Origin: Anisodus tanguticus
Taxonomy: Eukaryota; Streptophyta; Magnoliopsida; Solanales; Solanaceae
Length of the DNA stretch: 64,000 bases
Assembly (NCBI GenBank): GCA_034509755.1
Contig: CM067553.1
Span: 45,948,110 to 46,012,109, forward strand
Direction of reading: 5' to 3'
The position numbers were made by a program, and so were the translations under genes. The notes below the pieces were generated by a model, which was not told where the DNA came from, made no database searches, and saw only the letters and a program-made list of their open reading frames with translations. This document shows positions 36,501 to 46,536 of this stretch, in pieces (position 1 is the stretch's first letter; each line of letters starts with the position of its first letter).

Positions 36501-37677
36501 AAATTGAGGCCTTTGACTCAACTGAAGAACAACACTCAACACTTAGAAAATACTCCAGATTTTCTGAATTCATTTTCTTCCTCTCTAGCAAAGTTACTAT
36601 ACTCAAAGTTCTTCAAGAGTAACAATTGAGTTTCCTTTGCTCAATTGTTAAGTTGTTATTGTATCTTGGGAGACTATTGCCCGACAACGTAAAAGGAGAT
36701 ATACGGGGCAATCATGTCTTAAAGACAGAGTGTCATCACTCGACTCAGCAAATCACACAAGCAGTTTGTTAAGTTCTTGATTTCCAGTTTATTGTAATAT
36801 TTAGTTTATCCTTTCTTACAAATTGTAATAGTTACTTACTTCCCGTTCCCTGAAACAATTGTATTCCAACACAGTAATGCAAAAAAAAAAAAATATATGA
36901 ACTATGATACATAATCAAGGTGATACTAACTAGCAAGAACTCACCTAAAAATTCAATATTTTGGAACTGCTTGAGAGTATGAATTGCCCAATTTCGTGCA
37001 TCCTTTTGGAACTCCTCATTTACAAACCTCATACCAATAAACTTCAATGACAAATTAAGTAGGAATACCTCACACAGTACAATCCCAGCTAAATCCCTTA
37101 TCCCACGCCTCGTCTTCTCAACCTCAACACTAACAATCGGAAAGAAAACTCCTAAACTCTCCTTAAATTTAGCACACGTCCCAACCCGATCAACCATCCA
37201 GACCCCAACCAATTCCTCAAAACAAACAATACCCTCGTCTACCTCATTGCCATTTTCGCGATCACCCAAACATATACATAAATAATCACAAACTTTCTCT
37301 ACCAAGTCCCTAATTTCATTACTCAAACACACCCCACTTCGCAAAAACTCACAAACAGTATCATACAACACGTAAAGCAACGGGGCAAGTAAAGCAATCT
37401 TTTTCACCCTGTTACACGAACAAGAACACGAAATAAGCAACTGAAAAAGGTCTTTAGCAACAATAGTGTTGCTAAAACCAACTGATTTGGAGGTGTGATA
37501 AGTTACAGCAGAGTAAAACCATGTAATTTCAAGAGGTGGGTTAGGCATTGTTTGGATCAAACGAAAGAAAATTGACTCGAAAACAGAGAAATCGGAGCTT
37601 CCATTTCGGTATGAGGCCAAGAAGTGATTGATTGATTCTTTCAACATGGGTTCGAAGCCCTTTGTTGATGGGCACAT
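27568..37677 (-). CDS. Unrecognised five-exon plant protein of 477 residues, intron 1 carries a copia element
   Basis: The coding exons, 5' to 3', are 36945-37677, 28789-28841, 28377-28543, 28140-28291 and 27568-27896. All introns are GT-AG and every phase joins, giving 1,434 nt with a single stop. The start is the first ATG of the long frame (MCPSTKGFEP). I do not recognise the family. The protein is Leu-rich and probably helical through about residue 370. It has a Cys cluster SCSCSC at 83-88 and an acidic/basic tail with an NLS-like DGDRKRKDRVKD (430-441). I see no signal peptide or clear membrane span. Intron 1 is 8.1 kb, of which 6.7 kb is the retrotransposon at 30128-36871; without it the intron would be about 1.35 kb. 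Exon 2 is only 53 nt. Confidence 0.82.
28842..30122 (-). other. Intron 1 remainder of the unknown gene
   Basis: Original intron sequence between the copia insertion and exon 2. No open frame or second element of note. Confidence 0.55.
30128..31084 (+). repeat. 5' LTR with G/C-rich repeat block and TATA box
   Basis: A TATA box (TATAAATTGA) at 30711-30720 marks the likely transcription start about 30 bp downstream, so the bases before it are U3. U3 contains a block (about 30398-30530) with repeated GCCGCGGCGC-like units, very unlike the AT-rich surroundings. The LTR end is mutated to CCAATA. Confidence 0.9.
31121..35290 (+). pseudogene. copia gag-pol pseudogene
   Basis: Gag starts at 31121 (MTGREQTASDS, then Ala runs and repeats of the type AQGxPxxFP). 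It shifts frame near 31320 and again near 31706. A CCHC knuckle CHHCGKPDHMIKDC lies near 32045, and the protease site WWMDTGATRHIC near 32230. Integrase (32680-33288) shows CEVC, IHIDICDLK, RSDRGGEY and SNGVAERKNRT, i.e. all three catalytic acids. RT (33610-34350) has MDVKTTFLNGDLEEEI and YVDD near 34340, with a Trp-to-stop at 34228 and another stop at 34366. RNase H (34379-35290) has one stop near 34910. Key motifs survive but the frame is broken at least seven times. Confidence 0.93.
35291..35882 (+). other. Untranslated segment between pol and the 3' LTR
   Basis: About 600 bp with no conserved frame. Such a 3' leader-like spacer is common in plant copia elements. I see no extra gene in it. 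Confidence 0.55.
35883..35895 (+). promoter_or_regulatory. Polypurine tract of the plus-strand copia element
   Basis: CAAGAGGGGAT lies directly before the 3' LTR, where plus-strand synthesis is primed. Confidence 0.75.
35896..36871 (+). repeat. 3' LTR with G/C-rich block, outward TATA box and an open frame in U3
   Basis: Close copy of the 5' LTR, about 19 bp longer because of one extra G/C-rich repeat unit near 36210. A TATA box at 36498-36503 points rightward, out of the element and antisense to exon 1 of the host gene. A 154-codon frame at 36003-36467 ends just before the TATA box. The homologous frame in the 5' LTR is 117 codons after a frameshift, so it is probably chance. Confidence 0.9.
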
Positions 37678-38267
37678 AGTAAAAATGGTTTAATTAAGCT
37701 TGATTTTGGAAGAATTTGGTCTAGCTTAATGTTTATTGGATGAGTTAAGGGTTTAACAGTAACCTCAAAACTCTAGGTGGGCAATTGGGGGAGAGGGAAT
37801 TTTGGGAGGCCTATTTGTAACGGACATTTTTTTTTAAAATTTGGTTTTGGACCACTTTGATTGGTTTTTTAAAAGAAATTTTGGGACTTGTATAATTGAA
37901 TGAATTAGCGGGAAAAAAAGAAAGAAATTAAATAGCACCAACTCCATATTTCTTTTCTTAAAAATGTTTTACTCATATCAATTTTTATCTTACTAGAGCA
38001 ATATATAAGATGAGAAAATAGTACGGTGCAACAAGTTGGGTACAATCCCTCGACTTTCAGGAATTAGACTCAATCTCTTTAATCACATGAATTTCTTCAG
38101 ATAATGTTAGACATATTTTAAGAATTATAGATATAACATATCAACTTTAGTCGGGTGAACATGTGTTCACGTGACCTAATTTTCACACTTAAATTCGCCA
38201 CTAACACAATATATATATATATATATATTACCAATAAATAGTATATGATGTAGTTTAATATATACTA
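37678..38267. promoter_or_regulatory. 5' flank and presumed promoter of the unknown gene
   Basis: Read on the minus strand, this AT-rich stretch contains a TATA-like ACAAATAGG about 140 bp before the ATG and an AAACCCTTA motif close to a telo-box. An AT microsatellite lies near 38208-38228. The promoter call rests only on position and these motifs. Confidence 0.35.
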
Positions 38268-38635
38268 CTCCATCCGTTTAGTTTTACTTGTCCGCTATAC
38301 TAAAAATAGTTGTCTAATTTTACTTGTCCGCTTTAGAAAATCAAGAGATAATTTACAACTTTTTCCTATTTTACCCTTAGTATTAATAAGTTAAAATTTT
38401 CAATTCCTTTTTCCAAGGCTCCACTCTTTAGTCTTTTTTTTATGGGGAATATGTGAATTATATGAACTCGTTACTTAATTAGTTGGTTGCACATTTTTTT
38501 GGCAAACTTTAATTGATTTCAATTATTAGGCAATTAGGAATAATTATGGATAATATGATAAACTTTTCATTCTATTTTTGCTCCTTAATAAGCGTGTCAA
38601 GTCAATATGTGACAAGTAAAACTGAACGGAGGGAG
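38268..38635. repeat. Stowaway MITE, family shared with 24607-24912
   Basis: Between TA dinucleotides (38266-38267 and 38636-38637). Left end CTCCATCCGTTTAGTTTTAC; right-end complement CTCCCTCCGTTCAGTTTTAC, a near-perfect pair. It lies about 590 bp upstream of the unknown gene's ATG. Confidence 0.88.
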
Positions 38636-38637
38636 TA

Positions 38638-40850
38638 ATGACTTGTAAACTCTATTATTATTTCAACTATTAAGATAAAAGAATGCGGCATTAAAGAAGC
38701 TTTTTAAATTTTTTTTTTTATTACATCGAGTAGGGGAAAGGAAAATGGAGAGGAATTACAACGTGTGATTTATGTAGCCACCCAACTGAGCTACTAGATC
38801 TCTGTAGCATTAAAGAGGCTCAATCTCTTATCCAACTAATAAATTACTTTATTTAATGAACTTTACTCTAAAAGAAGACGAAAGGGATGGGACAGTGCGA
38901 ACTGCGAAGGAAGTAAGGAACAAATTTGAAGCTCAAACGTTATGTTTTTAGGATAAGTAAACTTCGTTTTGGTCGCACCAACATTTACAGAATATATATA
39001 ACAACTGCTCATTGATCAAGTTGCTCTTTCAAGAATAGAAGACTTATGAATATGAGAGCATTGATCCAAGATTAAAAAAAATCTTTACATTCCCAACTTA
39101 TAATATAATTTGAGTATTTGACGCAAAAAAAGTGATTGAACTAGAAGCATTTTATTGTCTAATGCCAGTCATTTGTTAGTGAGGAAAAGACGTCTCTCTT
39201 CTAAATTGTAAGCTAATTATGTGAAAGATTTGAAGATTAGAAATTTAAAAATAATCTTTTCTAATATACTGATGTTATAAAAAGTTCTCTCTTTTTATCC
39301 CTTATCCTACCAACCAAACACATAATAAAATAATTATGCATCTTATTTCGGGATTGTTATTCTTTATCCCACCAATCGAACAACTCTTAATATATGCCCG
39401 CTTGTGATAAGAACGGTGTAATGTTGATGAGACCTTGTGGTGTTTGCTTGAAATTTCGCAAAAATTGAGTCTGCAAATTCAATTTTTGTGTTTTTGGAAT
39501 GAAATGTTAGGTTTCGACTTAATTTTACCAAAAGATACTTTTCTGAACATTTTAGAACTCAATTTTCAAATCTTCAAACTCAAAGAGAAGATTTGAAAAA
39601 AATTACTTAGTTTTTTAATTCTTTTCTAAATTACCAAAAAGGCAAAATAAACAACTTTTAAAAGAAATTCAATAATTGGATTTGTAAACTTGCTTCTAAT
39701 TTTCCTATGTTTCTTGCCTTTCCTTTCCTTTATTTTTTTTATCGGGGTTTTCGTGAAATATATAATATTATACCCGAGCATCCTTTCCTTTGTTTTTCCT
39801 CATTATTGTTCTCTTGTAATATAGATGATATAAAACTTGTAAGATTTTTTAAAAGAAATGAAACTGCTTACATAACTACACTTTCTTTATAGAAAAATGT
39901 TCTTCCCGTTGTTCAGCTCATTTGGATTAGCTCATTGAAAGAAGCTGATAATAAATACTAGTACGGGTTTAGTTTGTTTGGTTGTTGGTTAAAGGTATGA
40001 AAATATTAGTTATGCGAGATTTAGTAATTTATGTATTTCTAATTCATGTTTTAGTTATTTCATCTCCTATTTTGTTTAAAATAATACATAAATTCACTCA
40101 TAATTTTTACATGTTTTATTTATGTGGGATTGTAAAATGATAATCAAACACCGTACGTAATGTGCTGAAGTTTATACAAAGTAACTAAAAAGCTATCGAA
40201 TATGGAATAAGCTATGCTTTTTAATACATGAATAGGTTCTTTCTTAACCAACAATCAAACGAATCCTAAGTGTTGAAGGACAATGTGGTGCCGAAATTGA
40301 TTTTATAAATGGGAAACAGTCAGATTTGTCTAGGTACTCTACATATTTACTGTTTACCCGTAAAACAGTACAATTAAATTTGTATACATGGTCAAGGACA
40401 CGTGGATCTCAAGTGACACGTTAAATAGGAATTCTAGATGAATTATACTAAAAATGAATAATAACAAGACAAGATAAAGTTAAGCTTAGCTTGAGTCATA
40501 TGACAGCTTCTATGCAAAGTGACGATAACTTGTATGAAAGCATAGAAATCAAGAGAATAACAATTAGTATTTTGTAATAGCTAGCATATGATGGGTTACA
40601 ATGGAATGAAGTTTCCTATTTATTCATGAGCTACACGGGTACATAACCCACAAAATATGCCCTCATAAATACAGAAGAATGAATGTTGTACTAACTTGAC
40701 AATCAATCTCTCAATAAATGTCATTAAAAGGCTGTTGGAAGTCGTATGACCGGCTTTAGACAATCGTCCATTATGATGCAAATAGCTATTAGCCTTCCTT
40801 ATTATCGGTATCGGCCTTTGCTTGTGTCGCTCTCGGTACCATGCATACCA
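38638..40850. other. Intergenic, no gene recognised
   Basis: More than 2 kb of AT-rich DNA. Small frames occur, none with a context or recognisable motif. Confidence 0.45.
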
Positions 40851-41292
40851 AACCATTAGCGTTGTAATCTGATGTGGGTCTGACTCAGCATCTGCTCCAC
40901 GTGCCACACCATAATTTGTACAGCCGTCTTATACAAATTTTGCACCACACAGATAGTCCCCGCATTTTCCGGTCGCAACACTTGTGCAACTGGGAAGGGG
41001 ATTTGAACTACCGCCCTGTAAGTTCCTCATACTTTGGCATGAAAATTTGAAGAGCAATAACTGCAAGTCATTTCAAGTGTCACATCTATTTAATGCTTTT
41101 GAAATGACGGTATTGTCCAATCGCATGAACGTCGTGAACCGTAATAATGATGATATGAGTCTTTTCATCTTTCAAATGTTCTATTATTTTATCATAAATA
41201 GGAGGTCAAATCTTTCACATAAGTCTACCACACCATCTACAAGTTTCTTTCCATAACTTTGCTTTCCTTCATTCTAACCAACTTTCTCAATA
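40851..41292 (+). repeat. LTR-like leader upstream of a gag-like relic
   Basis: The segment has a TATA-like ATCATAAATAGGAGG near 41190 and a pyrimidine-rich leader (ACTTTGCTTTCCTTCATTC) before an ATG at 41293. I associate this arrangement with 5' LTR and leader regions of abundant Solanaceae LTR elements. The element boundaries are not visible. Confidence 0.35.
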
Positions 41293-41612
41293 ATGTCTTA
41301 TACTAATTCTTCTCCTTTCCGCTCATCTAAGGATAACAACAATTCTCTCAGCCATCGTCATGGAAAAGAACTCATTTCTCCTACAACCCAGGAAGTGCAT
41401 TTGCACTCTACTGCTGCCGAAATCCTCCCTTCAGGATTCAATTTTTCAGGAGACCTCCGTGTTTAAACCAACTACGAACATGTTAGAAATTTTGAGTCCA
41501 AAATAACAGCCAAGTTTCTTCCTACTATTATAAAGGATTGTGGTTTTTCTCCTGACATAGTTGTCAGAATGGTTGATCTTGTCGACCGTGTACATTACCA
41601 TAGTTGTCATTT
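41293..41612 (+). pseudogene. Gag-like N-terminal relic (putative gypsy-type transposon protein)
   Basis: The frame starts MSYTNSSPFRSSKDNNNSLS and continues to a TAA at about 41464. The same frame resumes with ESKITAKFLPTIIKDCGFSP to about 41630. The Ser-rich start followed by HGKE and an ILPSGFNFSGDL block resembles proteins annotated as putative gypsy-type transposon in Solanaceae; this is from memory and moderate. Only about 110 residues remain before the copia relic begins, so it is a fragment. Confidence 0.4.
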
Positions 41613-42496
41613 CTTCATGCTTCATTTAAAATGAAGGATTTAGGTCCTCTCACATACTTTTTGTGTTTGGATGTTGGTTATACCCTTCCTGGTATTACCT
41701 TGGGTCAATAGAAGTATGCGTCTGAGGTAGTTGCTTTGTCTGGTTTGACTGATACAAAGGCAGTTCTTACGCCAATGGAGGTTAACACCAACTACAGTAG
41801 AAATGATGGTGAGCATTTTCCCGATCACACGCTTTATAGTAGATTGGTTGGTCTACTTGTATACTTGACTATAACTAGTCCGATATCTCCTATGCGGTTC
41901 AAGTATTGAGTCAATTAGTTTCATGCCCTAATCGTATTCATTAATCGGTTTGCTTCATGTGATTCGATATGTTCGGGGGACACTCTCTCGTAGCTTATTC
42001 TTTCCATCAGTTTTTACATGTCAGTTAGAGAGGTATTCTGACGCTGACTGGGTTGGTTGTCCCGACTCTAGGCGATTGATTACGGGATAATGTATGTTTC
42101 TTGGCTCCTCGCAAGTTTCTTGAAAGTGTAAGAAGCATACTCGTACATCCAAGTCGAGTACTAAGGCAGGATATCGCTCTATGTCAACTGCTAGCTCAGA
42201 GATTACTTGGCTTTGTCGGATTCTATCTGACATGGGGATTTCCATCGATATTGCATGCAGATAACACTAATGCTATTTAGATCGCCAACAATCATGTTCA
42301 TCATGAGAACACGAAACATAGCGATGTAGATTGTCACTATATCAAGGAGCTTGTTGCCGATAAGACTCTCATCATTCGACATGTTTCTTCTCGCGATCAA
42401 TTGGCTTATTTTTTCACCAAAGTCATGACACGTTTATGACATCAGTTTCTTCTCTCCAAATTGTTGCTTTGTGATACTCCGCATCAATTTGAGGGG
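41613..42496 (+). pseudogene. copia reverse transcriptase C-terminus and RNase H relic
   Basis: The frame has KMKDLGPLTYFLCLDVG, then SEVVALSGLTDTKAVLTPME, SRLVGLLVYLTIT and PDISYAVQVLSQL, the standard order at the end of copia RT. RNase H remains include ADNTNAI and HYIKELVADKTLIIRHVSS. Stops and frameshifts occur at least six times. Everything upstream of the RT thumb is missing, so the copy is 5'-truncated or recombined with the gag-like relic just before it. Confidence 0.75.
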
Positions 42497-42715
42497 GGAT
42501 GTTAGCCTATGGGTCCATATTGTAACAATTGTATTTTACTAATAATAATTAGCTGATGTATAACATTAATTACGTAGCATAATTGTAGGCATAAGTAGCT
42601 AGGGTTGAGTAAATATATGTTGTATAAATGTGCAACCTATTCTATGGTGAATATCATTCAGAAAGTGTGAAATATACATTACTCTACAATTCTATCCTAG
42701 GGTGATGTCGTTGGA
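42488..42715 (+). repeat. Polypurine tract and 3' LTR remnant of the copia relic
   Basis: TTTGAGGGGGGA precedes an LTR start TGTTAGCCTATGGGTCC at 42500. The LTR right edge is not certain; it may end near 42700. No matching 5' LTR is present in the window. Confidence 0.55.
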
Positions 42716-43090
42716 AGTGGTAGTTAGATTGAAATTTAAGATTTTGACTGCGGAAACTATGAATAGGGAGGTTGAGGATGGTAAAGTAAGTAGAAAATGT
42801 CATCAGCAATACGAATTCATATTAGGATTTAAAAAAAAATGTTAAGTCTAAACATTTAATGATCAAAATATTAAATTAATTTGTAATGTTTTGTTGGTTC
42901 TTTTCTTATTCCTAATGATTTGTTTTTCAAGTAAATTGTTTGTTCTTTTGCCGTTTCTAACAGTAAAAAAAATATTGATTCTTTTCATATTCTCCAATAA
43001 AAAAATACTAATAATTATGGTGTAATAAGTAGTATCTATGCTTCTTCATACTATTTAATTTCTTAAACGGTTCACTAGTACTAATTCATT
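42716..43090. other. Intergenic, possible upstream region of the ATP synthase gene
   Basis: AT-rich. A TATA-like CTATTTAATTT lies at about 43048-43058, some 45 bp before the telo-box. No gene. Confidence 0.35.
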
Positions 43091-43097
43091 CAGCTTC

Positions 43098-43200
43098 AAA
43101 ACCCTATCTCTCTCTCTCTCACACACACATTCAATTTTAGTGTGATTCGCTCTGCATATTTCTGGTACTATTCTCTTCTTTTATAATTCATATATTTCTT
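43098..43200 (+). promoter_or_regulatory. Telo-box and CT-rich leader, possible 5' UTR exon of the ATP synthase subunit g gene
   Basis: AAACCCTA at 43098-43105 is a perfect telo-box, common just downstream of transcription starts of plant housekeeping genes, including nuclear genes for mitochondrial and ribosomal proteins. It is followed by a CT then AC repeat, typical of plant 5' leaders. The next gene on this strand begins at 46537, and the bases before its ATG (TTTGTTGGTTAG then GGAACT) look like a 3' splice site. A leader exon here joined over about 3.3 kb is therefore plausible. This is inference. Confidence 0.4.
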
Positions 43201-44149
43201 TCCAAGTTTAAGCTAAGTGATTGATTCCATTTTAGTACTTTCCAAAACTGTTCTATCCTACAGTCTTTTTTTGGGGTTTCCTGGTTGGTAAATATTTGTA
43301 AGTGTTTGATTTTTGTTTTTATTAGAAAGAGGGTAATTATCTGTTTGTCTGAATATATTTGAGGCCTTGATCAAATGGGTTAGGTTAATTCTCCAAATGT
43401 TGGAATCTTCTCTTGAAAAAGATTTGTGTGTGTTTGTGTTGAGGGGTTAAAAGAGTGCATTTTTAAGGGAAATTTCAGATTAGGTGAAACGCTAAAAAGG
43501 GTGAACAAAAAAATTAAAACTTGTGAGCTGCTCCATATGCGGTTTAGAAATGTCCTCGAAGCTACAACCCTGGAGATATTGTAGAGTGATTATAGTTTTC
43601 GTAATTGTGAATCAATCAATTGTTGTAGAAAAATGTGTAGGAGTTGGGTCTTTAATAGTTCAATGCCTTGCCCATGATAAAAAAGGCTTCTTGCATAATC
43701 CAAACGTGGGTCGCTTAAGCTTCTTGGCAATGTTGAGAAAAAAGAATGAATTATTTGAATTCTGTATGATGTACCTTATTCAAGTTTGGCTTATAAAAGG
43801 AGGGTATGTGCCATTAAGATGTTGGTCACTTCAAAGTGTAGTGATGAATGGTAAATGTGCGGGTCCATTATCCATCGAGTTTTGAATCGTGTGCTACTGA
43901 CCCTCAGGATTTTTCAGTTATAAAAAAGTAAATGGCGGCCTTGAAGCGCACTTAAGCTTTCAAGTTAGGCATAATGTGCACTTGGCCTTGCTTAAACAAC
44001 CATTTAATGCAGGTACCTTGACCCTAAATTATCTCTTTTATGAAGAAGACAACACTGTACTGAAAACATCTCTACAAAAAGATGAATTAATATTTAAAAA
44101 CATTATCGATAAATATGTTACGGTTAGGTGTATAGAGGAGGAGCAAGGA
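43201..44149. other. No gene recognised
   Basis: A 120-codon plus frame at 43523-43885 is open but has no family resemblance and poor composition. I treat it as chance. If the leader-exon idea is right, this is intron. Confidence 0.4.
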
Positions 44150-45463
44150 GAGGTATAACACAACGAATAAGGAAGCAAAGCTAGTAGTCACGGCATCTAA
44201 AACAACAACTTTGGAGCACCTGTATGAAGACCTTGAGGGCAAAGGCGGGGATATGAAGTTGTATAGTCTTGCCAAGATGAGAGTGAGAAAGTCTAGTGAC
44301 CTGGACTAAGTGAAGTGCATCAAGGATGAGAATGAAGAAGTGTTGATAGAAGCACTCATTAGACAGAGATGACAGACGTCCTCCCATAAGCTCTTGAATA
44401 AAGAGGGGGACAGGGATATCCTGCTGGGGAGTTAGAGCATTTCGAGAGTCGTAGAGATTTTGGGTATTGTAGGTGCATAAAGGTTGCAGAGGTTAAGGGG
44501 GCTATTAGAAAGATGAGGAGGGGTAGAGCGACTAGGCCAGACGAGATTTCGGTGGACTTTTGGAAGAACGCATGGGAGGCGGCTATGAAGTGACTAACTG
44601 AGTTGTTTAATGTTATATTTAGGACGGCTAAGATGCCAGATGAATGGAGATGGAGTAAAATGGCCCTGTTGTACAAAAACAAAGGCGACATTCAGAATTG
44701 CAATAATTATATGGGTATCAAGCTGCTAAGCCACACGATGAAAGTTTTGGAGGAGGTGATCGAGATGAGGATAGGATGTGTCTATATCCGAGAACTAGTT
44801 CGGATTCATGTCAGGACTATCGACTACAGAAGCTATTCATCTTGTCAAGAGATTGTTGGATCAATATAGGGAAAAAAATAGAGACTTACACATGGTTTTT
44901 ATTGATCTTAAGAAGGCATATGATAAATTCCATCGAGAGGTTCTTTGGAGATATTTGGAATCAAAGGTGTGCTTGTGACCTACATCAGGGCAATTAAGGA
45001 CATGTACGAGGGTGCCAAGACCAGGGTTAGGACAGCTGGAGGTGATTCAGAACACTTTTTGGTCATGATGGAGTTGCACCAGGGATCAACCCTCAACCCG
45101 TTTCTATTTGCCTTAGTGATGGACGAGTTGACACGACATATTCAAGAGGACGACATAGTTTTGATTGACGAGACGAGCAGTGGAATTAACGATAGGTTGA
45201 AAGTTTGGAGGTCGACCTTAGATTCTGAAGGTTTTAGGTTAAGCAGGATGAAGACGGAGTATATGGAGTACAAGTTCAGTGATGTGATGCAGGATGCAAA
45301 TGTGGAGTAAAGATTGAGGCACAAGCTACATCTAAAAGAGGAAACTTCAAGTATCTTGGATCCATAATACAACGCGAAGATTGTTGATGATGTTGCATAT
45401 CGTATTGTAGCAGGATAGATGAAATGGAGGCTTGCCTCTGAGGTGTTTTGTGATAAGAAGGTG
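44150..45463 (+). pseudogene. RTE-like LINE reverse transcriptase relic
   Basis: The reverse transcriptase core is recognisable in pieces: MFNVIFRTAKMPDEWRW, LYKNKGDIQNCNNY.GIKLL, then FIDLKKAYDKFHREVLW (44900-44950), IRAIKDMYEGAKTRVRT and GSTLNPFLFALVMDELTRHI. The sequence then goes directly to EDDIVLIDE, so about ten residues including the start of the FADD catalytic box are deleted. RLSRMKTEYMEYKFSD follows. The endonuclease domain is missing (5' truncation). Several stops and frameshifts. I associate this family with RTE-type LINEs common in Solanaceae. Confidence 0.8.
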
Positions 45464-46132
45464 TTTGGTTGTGCCTGCTATGTATTGCTATCACCGCATG
45501 AGCCACATAAGTTATCAAGTAAGGCAGTTCGGTGTGTATTTCTTAGGTATAATGATATACAAAAAGGCTACTTATGTTATGATCAAACTCGTCGTTTGTT
45601 ACGAGTGTCCCGCCATGTCATTTTTTTAAAACTATTTTTTCTTTCCGAAATCTGAAGATGGTTTCTAATGAGAATACTAATGACAAGTTTGTTATTTGGT
45701 GAACGGCGATGTTGCTGGTCCTAATGGTCCTCAACCAGTTATCTTTGTCGATAAAAATAATAGTAATTCATCAGGGTCAGTTTCTAGTCCTAGCTCTTCC
45801 CACTCGCCCCGACCAGCCTCGTCAGAGCTAAGTTCTTCTTCCGCAGACTCTTCATCTGCAGCCTTGACTAGTCCCCCACCCAGACGGTCTTCTCGAACCT
45901 CCGCTACTCCAGTTCACTATGGCTATTCTCCGGATTGATATGGCAAGTCTTACGCACATCCTGCTCTTCAATCATCCATTGTTTCTACTCAGATTCCAAC
46001 TTCGTATGCTAAGGCCGCCTTAGATACCAATTGGCAGCATGCCATGGCTGCCAAAATTGATGCTTTAGAAGAGAATCATACTTGGAGTTTAGTTGATAAA
46101 CCTCTTGGATGTACAGTTATCGGTAGTCGATG
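45419..46132 (+). pseudogene. copia integrase-RT linker relic, continuous in frame with the LINE
   Basis: The 78-codon frame at 45419-45655 begins with LINE sequence (MKWRLASEVFCDKK) and passes at about 45461 into copia sequence (VFGCACYVLLSPHE, then RCVFLRY, SRHVIF). After frame changes, the Ser/Pro-rich integrase-RT linker (45696-45938) and the RT start (NWQHAMAAKIDALEENHTW) follow. It breaks off at GSRW near 46132. Neither LTR is present. It is a dead internal fragment. Confidence 0.72.
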
Positions 46133-46210
46133 GTGTACTCAGTTAAGGTCTCTATCCCACAAAGGTAGAGGTAAGGTCTGCGTACATCCTACCCTCCCCA
46201 GACCTACTTT
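46133..46210 (+). repeat. SINE fragment
   Basis: Directly after the copia fragment the sequence reads AGGTAAGGTCTGCGTACATC and CTACCCTCCCCAGACC, a block I recognise from abundant Solanaceae SINEs. Only this middle portion is present. Confidence 0.5.
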
Positions 46211-46536
46211 AAAATCTTTGCATTTGAATCTTAAACATAGAATGGGTTTAAACTTGATTGACATGGTTTTTACTCCATATATTTCACTTAAAAATGCATT
46301 TTAATTCTTTCTCCATATAGTTGTTATATAAATCTCTTTAATTTGATCACTATTATATTTATCGGAGCTTTTCTTCGCTAAAGTGCACTCTTGAAATTCA
46401 TTTGCGCTTAAACCTTAGCAGAGTTTAGCACTTTCCTCTTGATCAAATTTTTTTTAGCACTTTCTGTACTTTTCTCCTTTGGCAACACTGGTGACAATGT
46501 TGTTGATGGGGTGTGTTATTTGTTGGTTAGGGAACT

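Larger units (their letters stand above)
30128..36871 (+). mobile_element. Complete Ty1/copia LTR retrotransposon, plus strand, inside an intron
   Basis: LTRs at 30128-31084 and 35896-36871 start TGTTRGAAATTTAC. The right one ends TTCCAACA, an inverted match to its start. The target duplication CAGTA lies exactly at 30123-30127 and 36872-36876. A polypurine tract precedes the right LTR. Gag with a CCHC knuckle, protease, integrase, RT and RNase H follow in copia order but with several stops and frameshifts. It is antisense to the host gene and ends 73 bp from the exon 1 splice donor. The LTRs of about 960-976 bp are long for copia; I cannot name the lineage with confidence. Confidence 0.95.

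Noticed and set aside
43523..43885. A 120-codon open frame upstream of the LINE relic
   Set aside because: No family resemblance, Cys- and Val-rich low-quality composition, no splice or promoter context.
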